Below are positions 42,578 to 51,302 of a stretch of DNA of 64,000 nt, piece by piece. The notes beneath the pieces were generated by a model, which saw nothing but the letters and a program-made list of their open reading frames with translations, was not told the origin of the DNA and ran no database searches. Positions within the stretch are counted from its first letter, which is position 1; each line of letters opens with the position of its first letter. The translations under genes and the position numbers were made by a program. The DNA comes from Bacillota bacterium (lineage in GTDB: Bacteria; Bacillota; Clostridia; DSM-8532), in contig JAEZJF010000009.1 of NCBI GenBank assembly GCA_023415825.1, positions 1 through 64,000 of the forward strand, given 5' to 3'.

Positions 42578-43903
42578 TCAAGGCGTTTCTTTATCTATGA
42601 GGCTGTTCAGATCCCGTTCGATATTTTCAACGGCGGTCTTCACATCTAAATTTTTATTGAGAGCAGCACTGAAATTAAGCTGCAGGGTTTCCGACACTGT
42701 GGGATAATAGGGCGAAACCGGCCGCAGACGCGCATTCACCAGGATAATTTGCAGCTGGCTGAGAAGAGGATCTTTCCCCTTTAGCTCGGGTCTTTCGTAG
42801 ACGTCCGACCGTGTGGGCGGATTCCCGCCCAATTGGGTATCAATAACCTGCATGTCCGAGCTGGTCAGCCATTCAATCAATCTCCAGGCTTCATCGGGAT
42901 ATCTGGAATTTCTATTGATCATATAATTCCATCCGCCCAAGGTACCGGAGGATTTTTCTGCTCCTTTTACTCCTTGGGGCAATCTGCATATGCCAACATT
43001 GCCCTTTACCGGAGAAGCATCTGCATTGAGCTGTCTATAGGCGTAGGGCCAATTTCTCATGAAAAGAGCATTTCCGTCTTGAAAGGCCAGCCTTGTATCG
43101 TCCTCTATAAAGCTCAGCACATCAGGCGATGAGGTTCCGTCTTGGACAATGTCGACCAATTTCTGAAGTCCGGCCTGAGCTTCGGATGAATTGATAACAA
43201 CCTTGCCATCACGCATGACATCTCCGCCATAGGCCCATATGAATTCCAAGACATTGCAGACCATTCCTTCATAGGTATTGCCCTGGAAAACATACCCGTA
43301 CTTAATACCGGAGGCCGACTGATACCTTTTAACCATGTCGATCAATTCATCATAAGTTTCAGGGGCTTTCGGAATAATGTCTTTTCGGTAATAAAGCAAA
43401 GGGGCATCCGATCTTTTGGGAACCCCATAGACCTTTCCTTCATAACGACAGCCGTCGATGGCGCTCTTGATAAACTGACCCTGCATTTCCTCGGTAAAAT
43501 ATCTGTCCAATGGCAGCACCCAGCCGTTGGATGCGAATTCAGCCGTCCAAATAATATCCGTACTCATCACATCAATGCTTGCGTCATTGGCCTTGAAGGC
43601 CGACACATAGCTGTTCCGTTGATAATCGGTGGAATTGGGAAGCTGAAGTACCTTTACTTCAATATCGGTATTTTTCTCCATAAACAAACTGATTTGCTTC
43701 TTAAGATTGTCATTGAAATCGATACCCCCAAAGGAGAAGACAATGGTTTTTTTAGCATCGACAGAAAGATTGACCCTGGAGGTAGAGTCATTGTCCGAAA
43801 TTTTAGAAATTCGACTGCCATAAACAAAGATGAGCACTACGACGAAAACTGCGGCTATGGCATGAGGAAGCCAAAATACAAAGGAGTTCTTGGGTTTCAT
43901 CAT
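42578..43903 (-). CDS. Membrane-anchored sugar-binding protein coupled to the sensor kinase
   Basis: The 441-residue protein is a paralogue of the ABC binding protein at 34728 (TIVFSFGGIDFNDNLKKQ, DVMSTDIIWTAEFAS, APLLYYRKDI, LFMRNWPYAYR). It starts with a single hydrophobic helix FWLPHAIAAVFVVVLIFVYG and has no lipobox, so it should stay tethered to the membrane. Start ATG 43903 has GGAGG 4 bases upstream; the frame runs further only without a ribosome site. It is co-transcribed with the YesM kinase. Probably it presents the sugar to the kinase (inference). Confidence 0.88.
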   Translation of the reverse strand: MMKPKNSFVFWLPHAIAAVFVVVLIFVYGSRISKISDNDSTSRVNLSVDAKKTIVFSFGGIDFNDNLKKQISLFMEKNTDIEVKVLQLPNSTDYQRNSYVSAFKANDASIDVMSTDIIWTAEFASNGWVLPLDRYFTEEMQGQFIKSAIDGCRYEGKVYGVPKRSDAPLLYYRKDIIPKAPETYDELIDMVKRYQSASGIKYGYVFQGNTYEGMVCNVLEFIWAYGGDVMRDGKVVINSSEAQAGLQKLVDIVQDGTSSPDVLSFIEDDTRLAFQDGNALFMRNWPYAYRQLNADASPVKGNVGICRLPQGVKGAEKSSGTLGGWNYMINRNSRYPDEAWRLIEWLTSSDMQVIDTQLGGNPPTRSDVYERPELKGKDPLLSQLQIILVNARLRPVSPYYPTVSETLQLNFSAALNKNLDVKTAVENIERDLNSLIDKETP

Positions 43904-43929
43904 AATGCCTCCAGACAGCTTTAATTCTG

Positions 43930-43987
43930 CCGAAACGTTTGGGTTGAACCTCATCCTTATTTTACCTTATCACACTGTTTTATTCAA
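43930..43987 (-). promoter_or_regulatory. Promoter with LacI-type palindrome upstream of the sensor operon
   Basis: TTGAAT (43982-43987) and TAAAAT (43959-43964) on the minus strand are 17 bases apart. CCGAAACGTTTGGG (43930-43943) is a near-perfect palindrome around AAACGTTT, typical of LacI/CcpA-family operators, lying just after the start site. Confidence 0.55.
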
Positions 43988-44021
43988 TGTATCTTTGCAT
44001 GGAGCCATATCCGCCAAAAGG

Positions 44022-44053
44022 CAAAAATGGCGCGTTCCTTAAGGAACACGCCA
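44022..44053 (-). terminator. Terminator of the uronate operon
   Basis: TGGCGTGTTCCTT pairs with AAGGAACGCGCCA on the minus strand and is followed by TTTTTG; it lies 40 bases after the kinase stop. Confidence 0.85.
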
Positions 44054-44093
44054 CTCATACCTCTGTATTTTTAACAAGCTTATCAGCTTTATC

Positions 44094-45173
44094 CTAGCGC
44101 TTAACGCGTGCATTGCCCTGCCAGATGCTCCAGACCTGCTCCTCATCCGCAGGCTGGGCATAATCGGTGAGGAAGGTTGTAGCCAGGACTCCGCTTGCCC
44201 AACCGAACTGAACCCATTTTTCGGGCTCCCAGCCCTTTAAAATGCCATAGAGCATACCGCCCACAAAGCCGTCTCCACCGCCGATACGGTCAAGAACGTG
44301 AATTTCACGGGGCTCTACCACATGCCAGTTTTCGCCTTCCAGCATGATAGCACCCCACATATGGCTATTGGTATGGATGACCTGGCGCAGCGTAGTGGCA
44401 AAAACCGAGGCATTGGGGAAAGCTGCCTTGACACGGCCAATCATTTCCTTAAAGCTGTCAATCTTGGAACCCAGCTCTTTTCCACCGGCTTCGGGTCCTT
44501 CGATACCCAGGCAAAGCTGGAAGTCTTCTTCATTGCCCACCAGAATATCAGCGAGGCTGGCAATTTCGGTGAAAATGGCTCTAAGCTCACTTTCCCGACC
44601 CTTCCAGAAGGAAGCGCGATAATTCAAATCAAAGGAAATCCTTGTACCATATTTTTTTGCAGCTCTGGCAAGCTCGAGGCAGAAAATACTTGTTTCAGGT
44701 GAAAGCGCACCGATCAAGCCCGACAGGTGTAGAATTTGCACCCCTTCTTTCCCGAAAATCCTGTCCAGATCAAAATCCTTGACATTTAAAGTACGCCCAA
44801 CCTCGCCGGCCCGGTCGTTCTGTACTCTTGGCCCTCTTGAACCATAGCCGCTGTCGGCGATATTGAACTGATGGCGGTAGCCCCAGGGGCCGCCCTGAGG
44901 AACATCCTTGCCCTCATAATCTATATGCCGGCTTTTGAGGCTGCTCTTGATAAAAGCGGCAATGGGGCTGTCTTTTACAAAAGTAGTCAGCACTTTAACA
45001 GGAAGTCCAAGGGATGACGAAATGTTTAACACATTGGACTCGGCACTGGTGGCCTGCATGTTAAAGGTATCGCTGATATGAACAGGTTGTCCATTTAAAG
45101 GTGTGATACGAACCCCCATACTGGTAGGTACGATTAAAGAATAAGCACAATCCTTACGCAATTCAATATTCAT
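44094..45173 (-). CDS. kdgK: PfkB-family sugar (acid) kinase, 2-keto-3-deoxygluconate kinase-like
   Basis: The 359-residue ribokinase-fold protein shows YGTRISFDLNYRASFWKG and the C-terminal phosphotransfer loop DRIGGGDGFVGGMLYG with the catalytic Asp (GGGD in place of the common GAGD). In uronate operons this family is usually 2-keto-3-deoxygluconate kinase. Here the operon lacks mannonate dehydratase, which would make that substrate, and contains 6-phosphogluconate dehydrogenase instead, so gluconate kinase activity is an alternative. It is the last gene, 10 bases after uxaC, with a good GGAGGG site. Confidence 0.75.
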   Translation of the reverse strand: MNIELRKDCAYSLIVPTSMGVRITPLNGQPVHISDTFNMQATSAESNVLNISSSLGLPVKVLTTFVKDSPIAAFIKSSLKSRHIDYEGKDVPQGGPWGYRHQFNIADSGYGSRGPRVQNDRAGEVGRTLNVKDFDLDRIFGKEGVQILHLSGLIGALSPETSIFCLELARAAKKYGTRISFDLNYRASFWKGRESELRAIFTEIASLADILVGNEEDFQLCLGIEGPEAGGKELGSKIDSFKEMIGRVKAAFPNASVFATTLRQVIHTNSHMWGAIMLEGENWHVVEPREIHVLDRIGGGDGFVGGMLYGILKGWEPEKWVQFGWASGVLATTFLTDYAQPADEEQVWSIWQGNARVKR

Positions 45174-45183
45174 AGTTACCCTC

Positions 45184-46590
45184 CTAAAGCTCTAAGCTAA
45201 AATATTTCACCACATTGTTGAAGCAGATGTCTTCCACTACGCCGCCAAGCAGTTTATCATCCATGGGTACCTCACCCTTTTCGGCCCATTCGCCAATAAG
45301 GTCACATAAAATTCTACGGAAATACTCGTGCCGGGTATAGGACAGGAAGCTTCTCGAGTCGGTAAGCATACCGATGAAGCTAGTGAGCACACCGATATTC
45401 CCCAGGGTTTTCAACTGATTGCGCATGCCGTCCAGATGGTCATTAAACCACCAGGCAGAACCCAGCTGTATTTTCCCCGGAATGGGCCCGTTCTGGAAGC
45501 AGCCAATAACCGAGGCAATTTTAGCATTATCATTTTCATTAAGAGAATAGGCCACGGTTCGAGGTAGCTTATCCTCTTTATCAAGGCTGTCCAGCAGAGC
45601 AGCCAGAGAATCGGCTGAAAAACCATCCCCTATGGCATCGAACCCTGTATTGGGCCCCAAGCGATTGAACATTCTGGTGTTGTTGTCGCGAATACAACCT
45701 ACATGAAGCTGCATGGCAAAACCAAGCTTGGAATAGATTTTACCCAAGGCCAGCATGAGCTGTGTCTTGTACGCATCGGCTTCAGAGTGGGTGGCCTTAT
45801 GACCTGAAAGAGCCTTCTTAAAACCTTCCCTGGCCTCCTCCATCGTACCTTTTGTAAAATCGTGGGTACTAAAGCCATGGTCTGAAATGTTGCATCCGAC
45901 TGACTTGAAAAATTCAGCGCGTTTTTCAAGAGCAGCAACTACATCCTCGAATGAAGCAATTGTCATTCCAGCAGCTTGGGACAACCGTACCATGTAATCC
46001 ACAAAGTCGTTGCTTTCCAGATTCATGGCCCTGTCAGGCCTGAAGGTGGGCAGAACCCTGACATCAAAGCCTTTATCCTGGGAAAGCCGGATATGGAAGT
46101 TCAGATCATCTGCCGGATCATCGGTGGTACAGAGGACCTTCACATTGGAGCTGCGAATGAGCTCACGAACAGAAAATCCACTTTCCCCAAGCTTTTTGTT
46201 GCAGATTTCCCAGATTTCCGGGGCAGTCTCAGGGTTAAGAAGCTCATCAATACCGAAATAACGCTTTAATTCAAGATGTGACCAGTGATAAAGAGGATTC
46301 CCCAGGCATTTCGGAACTGTTTGGGCCCATTTCAGGAACTTTTCATACGGGTCTGCATCACCCGTGATATATTTTTCCTCAACACCATTGGCACGCATCA
46401 ATCGCCACTTATAATGATCCCCTGCCAGCCATATCTCGGTAAGATTCTTGAACCTTCTGTCCTCCCATATTTCCTTGGGATTCAAGTGGCAGTGATAATC
46501 CACTATGGGCATTTGTGCCGCGTGTTTGTGATATAACCGAATCGCTGTCGGACTATTGAGTAAAAAGTCATCATGAATAAATGCTTTCAT
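45184..46590 (-). CDS. uxaC: Glucuronate isomerase
   Basis: UxaC converts D-glucuronate to D-fructuronate (and galacturonate to tagaturonate). The 468-residue protein has FIHDDFLLNS at the start, MPIVDYHCHLNPKEIWE, WLAGDHYKWRLMRANGVEE, TTDDPADDL, and QLHVGCIRDNNTRMFNRLG: an amidohydrolase-fold enzyme of normal length. It lies 2 bases after the LarA-like gene and 10 bases before the kinase. This enzyme fixes the operon substrate class as hexuronates. Confidence 0.96.
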   Translation of the reverse strand: MKAFIHDDFLLNSPTAIRLYHKHAAQMPIVDYHCHLNPKEIWEDRRFKNLTEIWLAGDHYKWRLMRANGVEEKYITGDADPYEKFLKWAQTVPKCLGNPLYHWSHLELKRYFGIDELLNPETAPEIWEICNKKLGESGFSVRELIRSSNVKVLCTTDDPADDLNFHIRLSQDKGFDVRVLPTFRPDRAMNLESNDFVDYMVRLSQAAGMTIASFEDVVAALEKRAEFFKSVGCNISDHGFSTHDFTKGTMEEAREGFKKALSGHKATHSEADAYKTQLMLALGKIYSKLGFAMQLHVGCIRDNNTRMFNRLGPNTGFDAIGDGFSADSLAALLDSLDKEDKLPRTVAYSLNENDNAKIASVIGCFQNGPIPGKIQLGSAWWFNDHLDGMRNQLKTLGNIGVLTSFIGMLTDSRSFLSYTRHEYFRRILCDLIGEWAEKGEVPMDDKLLGGVVEDICFNNVVKYFSLEL

Positions 46591-46592
46591 TT

Positions 46593-47873
46593 CTACCCTT
46601 CTCTCTCAAATAGACTCTTGCTTGCCCATAACCCGATGGCCGGGTTGCTGATAAAGAAGATTTCCTCACCATCCTCCATGGTATTAAAGCCGTCCTTTAG
46701 TATTGAAGGATCGTATTTTGCATGGACCTCGGTGTAAGGCTTGTAATTAAATCCAACCTGCTCAATTTCCTCCCGGCTCAGCTTTTGTACCGCATAGGTG
46801 ATGGAAAATCTTCCGTCTGAAGAGCCGTGAATGAGGTGTGCAGCTGCTGAAAGATTCTCCTGCAGGTCGGCATTGGCCTTGTAATGCTCCAAAACCTTGA
46901 TGCGGCCAACATAGCCATACTTTCGGATCAGCTTGTCAATAGCCTCATCCTCACCAAATTTACGGACGCCCGGAGCCATAATAATGAGCTCACCATCATC
47001 GGCAATGGCCATGCGAGTTCGATAGACGGCCTTATTGCCAAGCCAGGTGCTCTTGAATTCCCTTTCATCCAGATAGACGACCACCTTTTTCAGTGGCTTA
47101 TCCAGGAAAATAAGATTCTTTTGCTGGCTTAAGGCTACGGCCTCTTCAAAGAGCTTGCGATCACGGCCTATAAAAAGACCGTCCAGATTCACATGGCCGC
47201 TTTCCACGGTTGTAACGGTGAGGACATAGAGTAGCGGTAAGTGTTGAATGAAGTTATGCTCCGCATAGTCAAAAACCTTCCGGACGGGGGAATGGTCGCG
47301 ACCCATCATTCTCTCCATGCCATAGACGGCACCCAGGAAGTGGGAACGGTTGATAATGGTCTTCCCTCCGCAGCCCACAAAAATGTTTTTGCTGTAGTTG
47401 GCCATGCCCACCACTTCATGGGGGACAACCTGTCCTATGGAAATAATCAGATCATACGAGATGTCCATGAGGCGCTTATTGACCTCAACATCAATGGGAT
47501 AATCAATAAGCCCGTCTGAAACCTCACTGACAAAGTCGGAGGGTACCTGCCCGATTTTTACGATATCATTTCTCCAATTATGGGGCAGGATGGCCTCATA
47601 GGGCACCTCTGGGCCAAAAAACTCCAGGCACTCCGCAGGAGTCATGGCCTCATGAGTACCCAGGGCAGGCATAATGTCCACCTGACAGGTATCTTTAAGC
47701 ATACCGTAGTATAAGGCGGTGATTTTCCCAGCATAGGAGTGCAGCCTGGTTAAGTCGGGTGGCAGCAGTAAAATTCGGGAAAGCTTACGGCCCTCTATGG
47801 ACTGTTTCAATGCACCTAAAAGCTCTTCATCGGATATGGGTTTTCCAAGGCTTGACTTCATTGAAAGATTCAA
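46593..47873 (-). CDS. LarA-family (nickel-pincer) racemase/epimerase homologue
   Basis: The protein (426 residues from the TTG at 47873, which has GGAGG 8 bases upstream; GTG 47882 is the alternative) belongs to the lactate racemase/DUF2088 family. It has PPDLTRLHSY (the D-x-TR motif), ALGTHEAM, and PHEVVGMANYSKNIFVG. His152, Lys162 and His178 have the same spacing (10 and 26) as the active-site His174, Lys184 and His200 of the known lactate racemase, where Lys184 holds the nickel-pincer cofactor (from memory). Some family members are reported to epimerise D-gluconate at C2, giving D-mannonate. That reaction fits this operon; no larBCE genes are in the window. Confidence 0.8.
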   Translation of the reverse strand: MNLSMKSSLGKPISDEELLGALKQSIEGRKLSRILLLPPDLTRLHSYAGKITALYYGMLKDTCQVDIMPALGTHEAMTPAECLEFFGPEVPYEAILPHNWRNDIVKIGQVPSDFVSEVSDGLIDYPIDVEVNKRLMDISYDLIISIGQVVPHEVVGMANYSKNIFVGCGGKTIINRSHFLGAVYGMERMMGRDHSPVRKVFDYAEHNFIQHLPLLYVLTVTTVESGHVNLDGLFIGRDRKLFEEAVALSQQKNLIFLDKPLKKVVVYLDEREFKSTWLGNKAVYRTRMAIADDGELIIMAPGVRKFGEDEAIDKLIRKYGYVGRIKVLEHYKANADLQENLSAAAHLIHGSSDGRFSITYAVQKLSREEIEQVGFNYKPYTEVHAKYDPSILKDGFNTMEDGEEIFFISNPAIGLWASKSLFEREG

Positions 47874-47916
47874 TGCCTTCACCTCCGTTTAAAATGTGAG
47901 GGGCAGGATCGCAATC

Positions 47917-48765
47917 CTATACCCCTGAATAGGCTGAGAAGCCTCCATCAACCGGGATAACAATGCCCGTAACAAATTTTGTTGCATCGGAACAGAGATA
48001 GAGCAGTGTTCCTAAAAGCTCTTCATCTTCGCCGAAGCGGCTCATTGGCGTCATATTAATGATCTTTTGAGCTCTTGCGGTATAAGAACCATCAGCATTG
48101 GTCAAAAGCGACCTGTTTTGATTGGTCAGGAAGAATCCCGGTGCGATGGCATTGACACGGATGCCCACCTTTGAAAAGTGCACGGCCAGCCATTGGGTAA
48201 AATTGGACACAGCCGCTTTTGCACCGCTGTAGGCAGGAATTCTGGTTAATGGTGTGAAAGCGTTCATTGAGGATATATTGATAATGATGGCATCTTTATC
48301 AATCATATCCTTGGCAAAAGCCTGGGTGGGAATGAGGGTTCCCAGAAAGTTAAGGTTAAACACAAACTCGATGCCCTTGGGATCCAGATCAAAGAATGTG
48401 GTTACGCCTTCAATACCGGCAAGATCCTCTTTAAAGAGGTAGTCCTTGGAGGTGGTGCCTTTGGGGTTGTTTCCTCCTGCACCGTTAATGAGTATATCGC
48501 AGGAGCCCAATTCGCTAAATACTCGATCCCGAGCCTTCTGCATGCTTTCAGCCTCAAGAACATTGCAGCCTATGCCAATGGCTGTTCCACCGTTTGCTCT
48601 AATCTCTTCTGCCACCTTATTAGCCGCTTCTTCCTTTAAATCAAGGACTGCAACGATGGCACCATTTTGAGCCAGGGCCTTGGCAAAGGCGCTGCAGAGA
48701 ATGCCGCCGCCGCCGGTAACCACAGCAACTTTATTATTTAAATCAATATTAAACGGTAATTGCAT
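47917..48765 (-). CDS. SDR oxidoreductase, probable D-mannonate oxidoreductase (fructuronate reductase)
   Basis: The 282-residue short-chain dehydrogenase has the NAD(P) loop VAVVTGGGGILCSAFAKAL, the strand NGAGGNN, catalytic Ser in INISSMNAF, and Tyr-Lys in AYSGAKAAV; VNAIAPGFFLT follows. The close match to SDR-type mannonate oxidoreductases and the next-door uxaC support reduction of D-fructuronate to D-mannonate. AGGAG precedes the ATG. Confidence 0.85.
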   Translation of the reverse strand: MQLPFNIDLNNKVAVVTGGGGILCSAFAKALAQNGAIVAVLDLKEEAANKVAEEIRANGGTAIGIGCNVLEAESMQKARDRVFSELGSCDILINGAGGNNPKGTTSKDYLFKEDLAGIEGVTTFFDLDPKGIEFVFNLNFLGTLIPTQAFAKDMIDKDAIIINISSMNAFTPLTRIPAYSGAKAAVSNFTQWLAVHFSKVGIRVNAIAPGFFLTNQNRSLLTNADGSYTARAQKIINMTPMSRFGEDEELLGTLLYLCSDATKFVTGIVIPVDGGFSAYSGV

Positions 48766-48837
48766 AAAATTTCTCCTCTCTTCGTATTGAGAAAATGGTT
48801 CGTTGTTAAAACATGAAATGCTTCAATTAACAAGCTT

Positions 48838-50292
48838 TTATACAATATAAGTCGACGCGGAAGTTGTACCACCCTCGCCGGTCCAATTGGTATGGAAGAA
48901 TTCTCCACGAGGCTTATCAACTCTTTCATAGCTGTGGGCACCAAAGTAGTCACGTTGTGCTTGTAACAGATTGGCCGGAAGCCTTTCGCTTCTGTATCCG
49001 TCATAGTAACAAAGGGCTGTTGTAAAGGCCGGCGCAGGAATTCCGTTCATAAGAGCAGTAGCGGCCACGCGTCTCCATCCAGCCTGAGCACCTTCGACCT
49101 TTTCTTTGAAGAAGGGATCCAACAACAAATTCTTGAGATCAGGATTCTTGTCGAAGGCTTCCTTAATCTTGCCTAGGAATACGGAGCGGATAATACATCC
49201 ACCACGCCACATAAGCGCAATTTCACCATACTTCAGATCCCAGCCATAGGTTTTAGCAGCAGCCTGCAAGAGGGTATAACCCTGAGCATAGGATACAATT
49301 TTTGAAGCATAAAGAGCATCTTTAATATCTTTAATGAAAGCCTTTTTGTCACCTTCGAATTTGGGTTTAGGCCCTGTCAGTACTTTTGAAGCCGCAACGC
49401 GCTCATCTTTAATAGCGGAAAGGCAACGCGCATAAACTGCTTCCCCTATGAGTGTCAGCGGAATGCCTTCATCCAAGGATGCGATGGACGTCCATTTTCC
49501 GGTGCCCTTCTGGCCTGCCGTATCAAGTATTTTATCAACAATGGGTTCACCGTCGGTGTCCTTAAATTCAAGGATATCTCGAGTGATCTCAATTAAGTAG
49601 CTGTCAAGCTCGCCTTCATTCCAGTCCTTAAAGACCTCATGCATTTCATCAGCTGTCATGCCAAGGTATTCTCTCATTAAATGATAGGCTTCACAAATTA
49701 ATTGCATATCGCCGTATTCAATTCCGTTATGCACCATCTTTACGAAGTGGCCTGCGCCATTGTCTCCCACCCAATCACAGCACGGGCTTCCATCGTCAAC
49801 CTTTGCTGATATGGCTTGGAATATAGGCTTGACAAAAGGCCAAGCAGCAGGGGAACCTCCGGGCATAATGCTGGGGCCTTTAAGAGCACCTTCTTCTCCG
49901 CCGGAAACGCCCGTGCCAATATATAAGAGGCCTTTTTCCTCTACATATTTTGTGCGGCGAATGGTATCCGGGAAATGGGAGTTGCCGCCATCGATGAGTA
50001 TATCGCCCTTCTCAAGATAGGGAATAATGAGGTCGATAAAATCATCAACAGGTTTGCCGGCTTTGACCATGATCATAATTTTTCTCGGTGTCTTTAAGTT
50101 GTCCACAAGCTCTTGAATGGAGTAGGTTCCGATTATGTTCTTACCCTTTGCCCGTCCTTCAATGAAATTGGTAACCTTTTCTGTGCTGCGATTAAAAACG
50201 GCTACGGTAAACCCTTTACTTTCCATGTTCATCACGAGGTTCTCACCCATAACCGCAAGGCCAATCAGGCCAATATCCGCTTTACCCATCAT
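48838..50292 (-). CDS. gnd: 6-phosphogluconate dehydrogenase, decarboxylating
   Basis: The 484-residue enzyme oxidises 6-phosphogluconate to ribulose 5-phosphate and CO2. It shows GLAVMGENLVMNMESKGF, the NADP-type Rossmann start, FIGTGVSGGEEGA-like signature (YIGTGVSGGEEGALKGPSIM), the catalytic region HFVKMVHNGIEYGDMQ, and KGTGKWTSI. It is the first gene of the uronate operon; 72 bases separate it from the SDR gene without a terminator. Its presence there is unusual and suggests that the pathway ends in the pentose phosphate route. Confidence 0.95.
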   Translation of the reverse strand: MMGKADIGLIGLAVMGENLVMNMESKGFTVAVFNRSTEKVTNFIEGRAKGKNIIGTYSIQELVDNLKTPRKIMIMVKAGKPVDDFIDLIIPYLEKGDILIDGGNSHFPDTIRRTKYVEEKGLLYIGTGVSGGEEGALKGPSIMPGGSPAAWPFVKPIFQAISAKVDDGSPCCDWVGDNGAGHFVKMVHNGIEYGDMQLICEAYHLMREYLGMTADEMHEVFKDWNEGELDSYLIEITRDILEFKDTDGEPIVDKILDTAGQKGTGKWTSIASLDEGIPLTLIGEAVYARCLSAIKDERVAASKVLTGPKPKFEGDKKAFIKDIKDALYASKIVSYAQGYTLLQAAAKTYGWDLKYGEIALMWRGGCIIRSVFLGKIKEAFDKNPDLKNLLLDPFFKEKVEGAQAGWRRVAATALMNGIPAPAFTTALCYYDGYRSERLPANLLQAQRDYFGAHSYERVDKPRGEFFHTNWTGEGGTTSASTYIV

Positions 50293-50423
50293 TTCACATC
50301 CTCCTTAATAATTTTTGCTAGAGTATTCTACCCCCTATTATACAATCAGATTATGCAATTTTCTTTGCTTATATTGATTGTTTTATTGCAAAAATTGCTC
50401 TATTATATAGGTGAGGTGATCAA
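50293..50423. promoter_or_regulatory. Divergent control region of the uronate operon and its AraC regulator
   Basis: On the minus strand TATAAT (50337-50342) lacks a good -35 box, as expected for an activated promoter. On the plus strand TATTATATA (50401) lies before the regulator gene. GCAAAAATTGC (50388-50398) and nearby GCAATTTT repeats are candidate regulator sites. Confidence 0.45.
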
Positions 50424-51302
50424 ATGAGTTCCCTTGAGCAGCGTTTTACTCACAGGCAATATATGGTGGGTTCGAATTTTGAATTTTTTCACTATAAGGA
50501 TGAGCCTCAGCTTGAAGTGGAATATCACAACCATGACTTTTATGAGATCTATTTTTTTATTTCAGGAAAGGTCACTTATATCGTCGAGGGAAAATCTTAT
50601 TCTCTAAAGCCGGGGGACATTCTTCTTGTCAATAACAAGGAGCTTCATAAGCCCATCATCGAGCCGGGACGCATCTATGAAAGAATTGTCATCTGGGTTA
50701 ATCCTGACTTCATTAAACGATTCTGCACAGGGAATTCAGATCTGTTCACCTGCTTCGAGACAACGTCCAAAAAAAAATATAATCTTCTGCGTCCGGGAAC
50801 TGAAATATACAGTATCATAAGAGGTATCGTGACCAAACTTAACAGGGCCTGCGCCCATTTGAGCTATGGGAGTGATGTTCTGAAAGAGACCTATCTTGTA
50901 GAATTGCTGGTTTACTTAAACCGTGCATACCTGGATAACGATATCGGCAACATTGAAGAAGATACCGTCTATGACTCGACAATCAATGATATTATTCACG
51001 ACATCAATCAGAACCTGGGCGGGGATCTTTCGCTGGAAGCGCTGTCTGCAAAATTTTATACCAGTAAATATCACCTTTTACGCCAGTTCAAAAAGCACAC
51101 CGGATATACCCTTCACAGCTACATCCATCAAAAAAGGCTCATAACCGCAAAATCCCTGTTAAAGGACGGTATGAGCCTAAACAATGTGTGCCAGGCCTGT
51201 GGATTTAATGACTATTCAAACTTTATTCGGGTTTTCAGCAAGACCTTCAATATTTCACCTAAAAAATACGCCAGACAGTTTATCAAGGAAGCCCTTGACT
51301 AA
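50424..51302 (+). CDS. AraC-family regulator with cupin sensing domain
   Basis: The 292-residue protein has an N-terminal cupin (EVEYHNHDFYEIYFFISGKV, then SLKPGDILLVNNKELHKP) and a C-terminal AraC double HTH (LSLEALSAKFYTSKYHLLRQ, then LNNVCQACGFNDYSNFIRVF, ending ISPKKYARQF). It is divergent from the uronate operon and is the natural candidate for its activator. AGGTGAGG precedes the ATG. Confidence 0.88.
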   Translation: MSSLEQRFTHRQYMVGSNFEFFHYKDEPQLEVEYHNHDFYEIYFFISGKVTYIVEGKSYSLKPGDILLVNNKELHKPIIEPGRIYERIVIWVNPDFIKRFCTGNSDLFTCFETTSKKKYNLLRPGTEIYSIIRGIVTKLNRACAHLSYGSDVLKETYLVELLVYLNRAYLDNDIGNIEEDTVYDSTINDIIHDINQNLGGDLSLEALSAKFYTSKYHLLRQFKKHTGYTLHSYIHQKRLITAKSLLKDGMSLNNVCQACGFNDYSNFIRVFSKTFNISPKKYARQFIKEALD

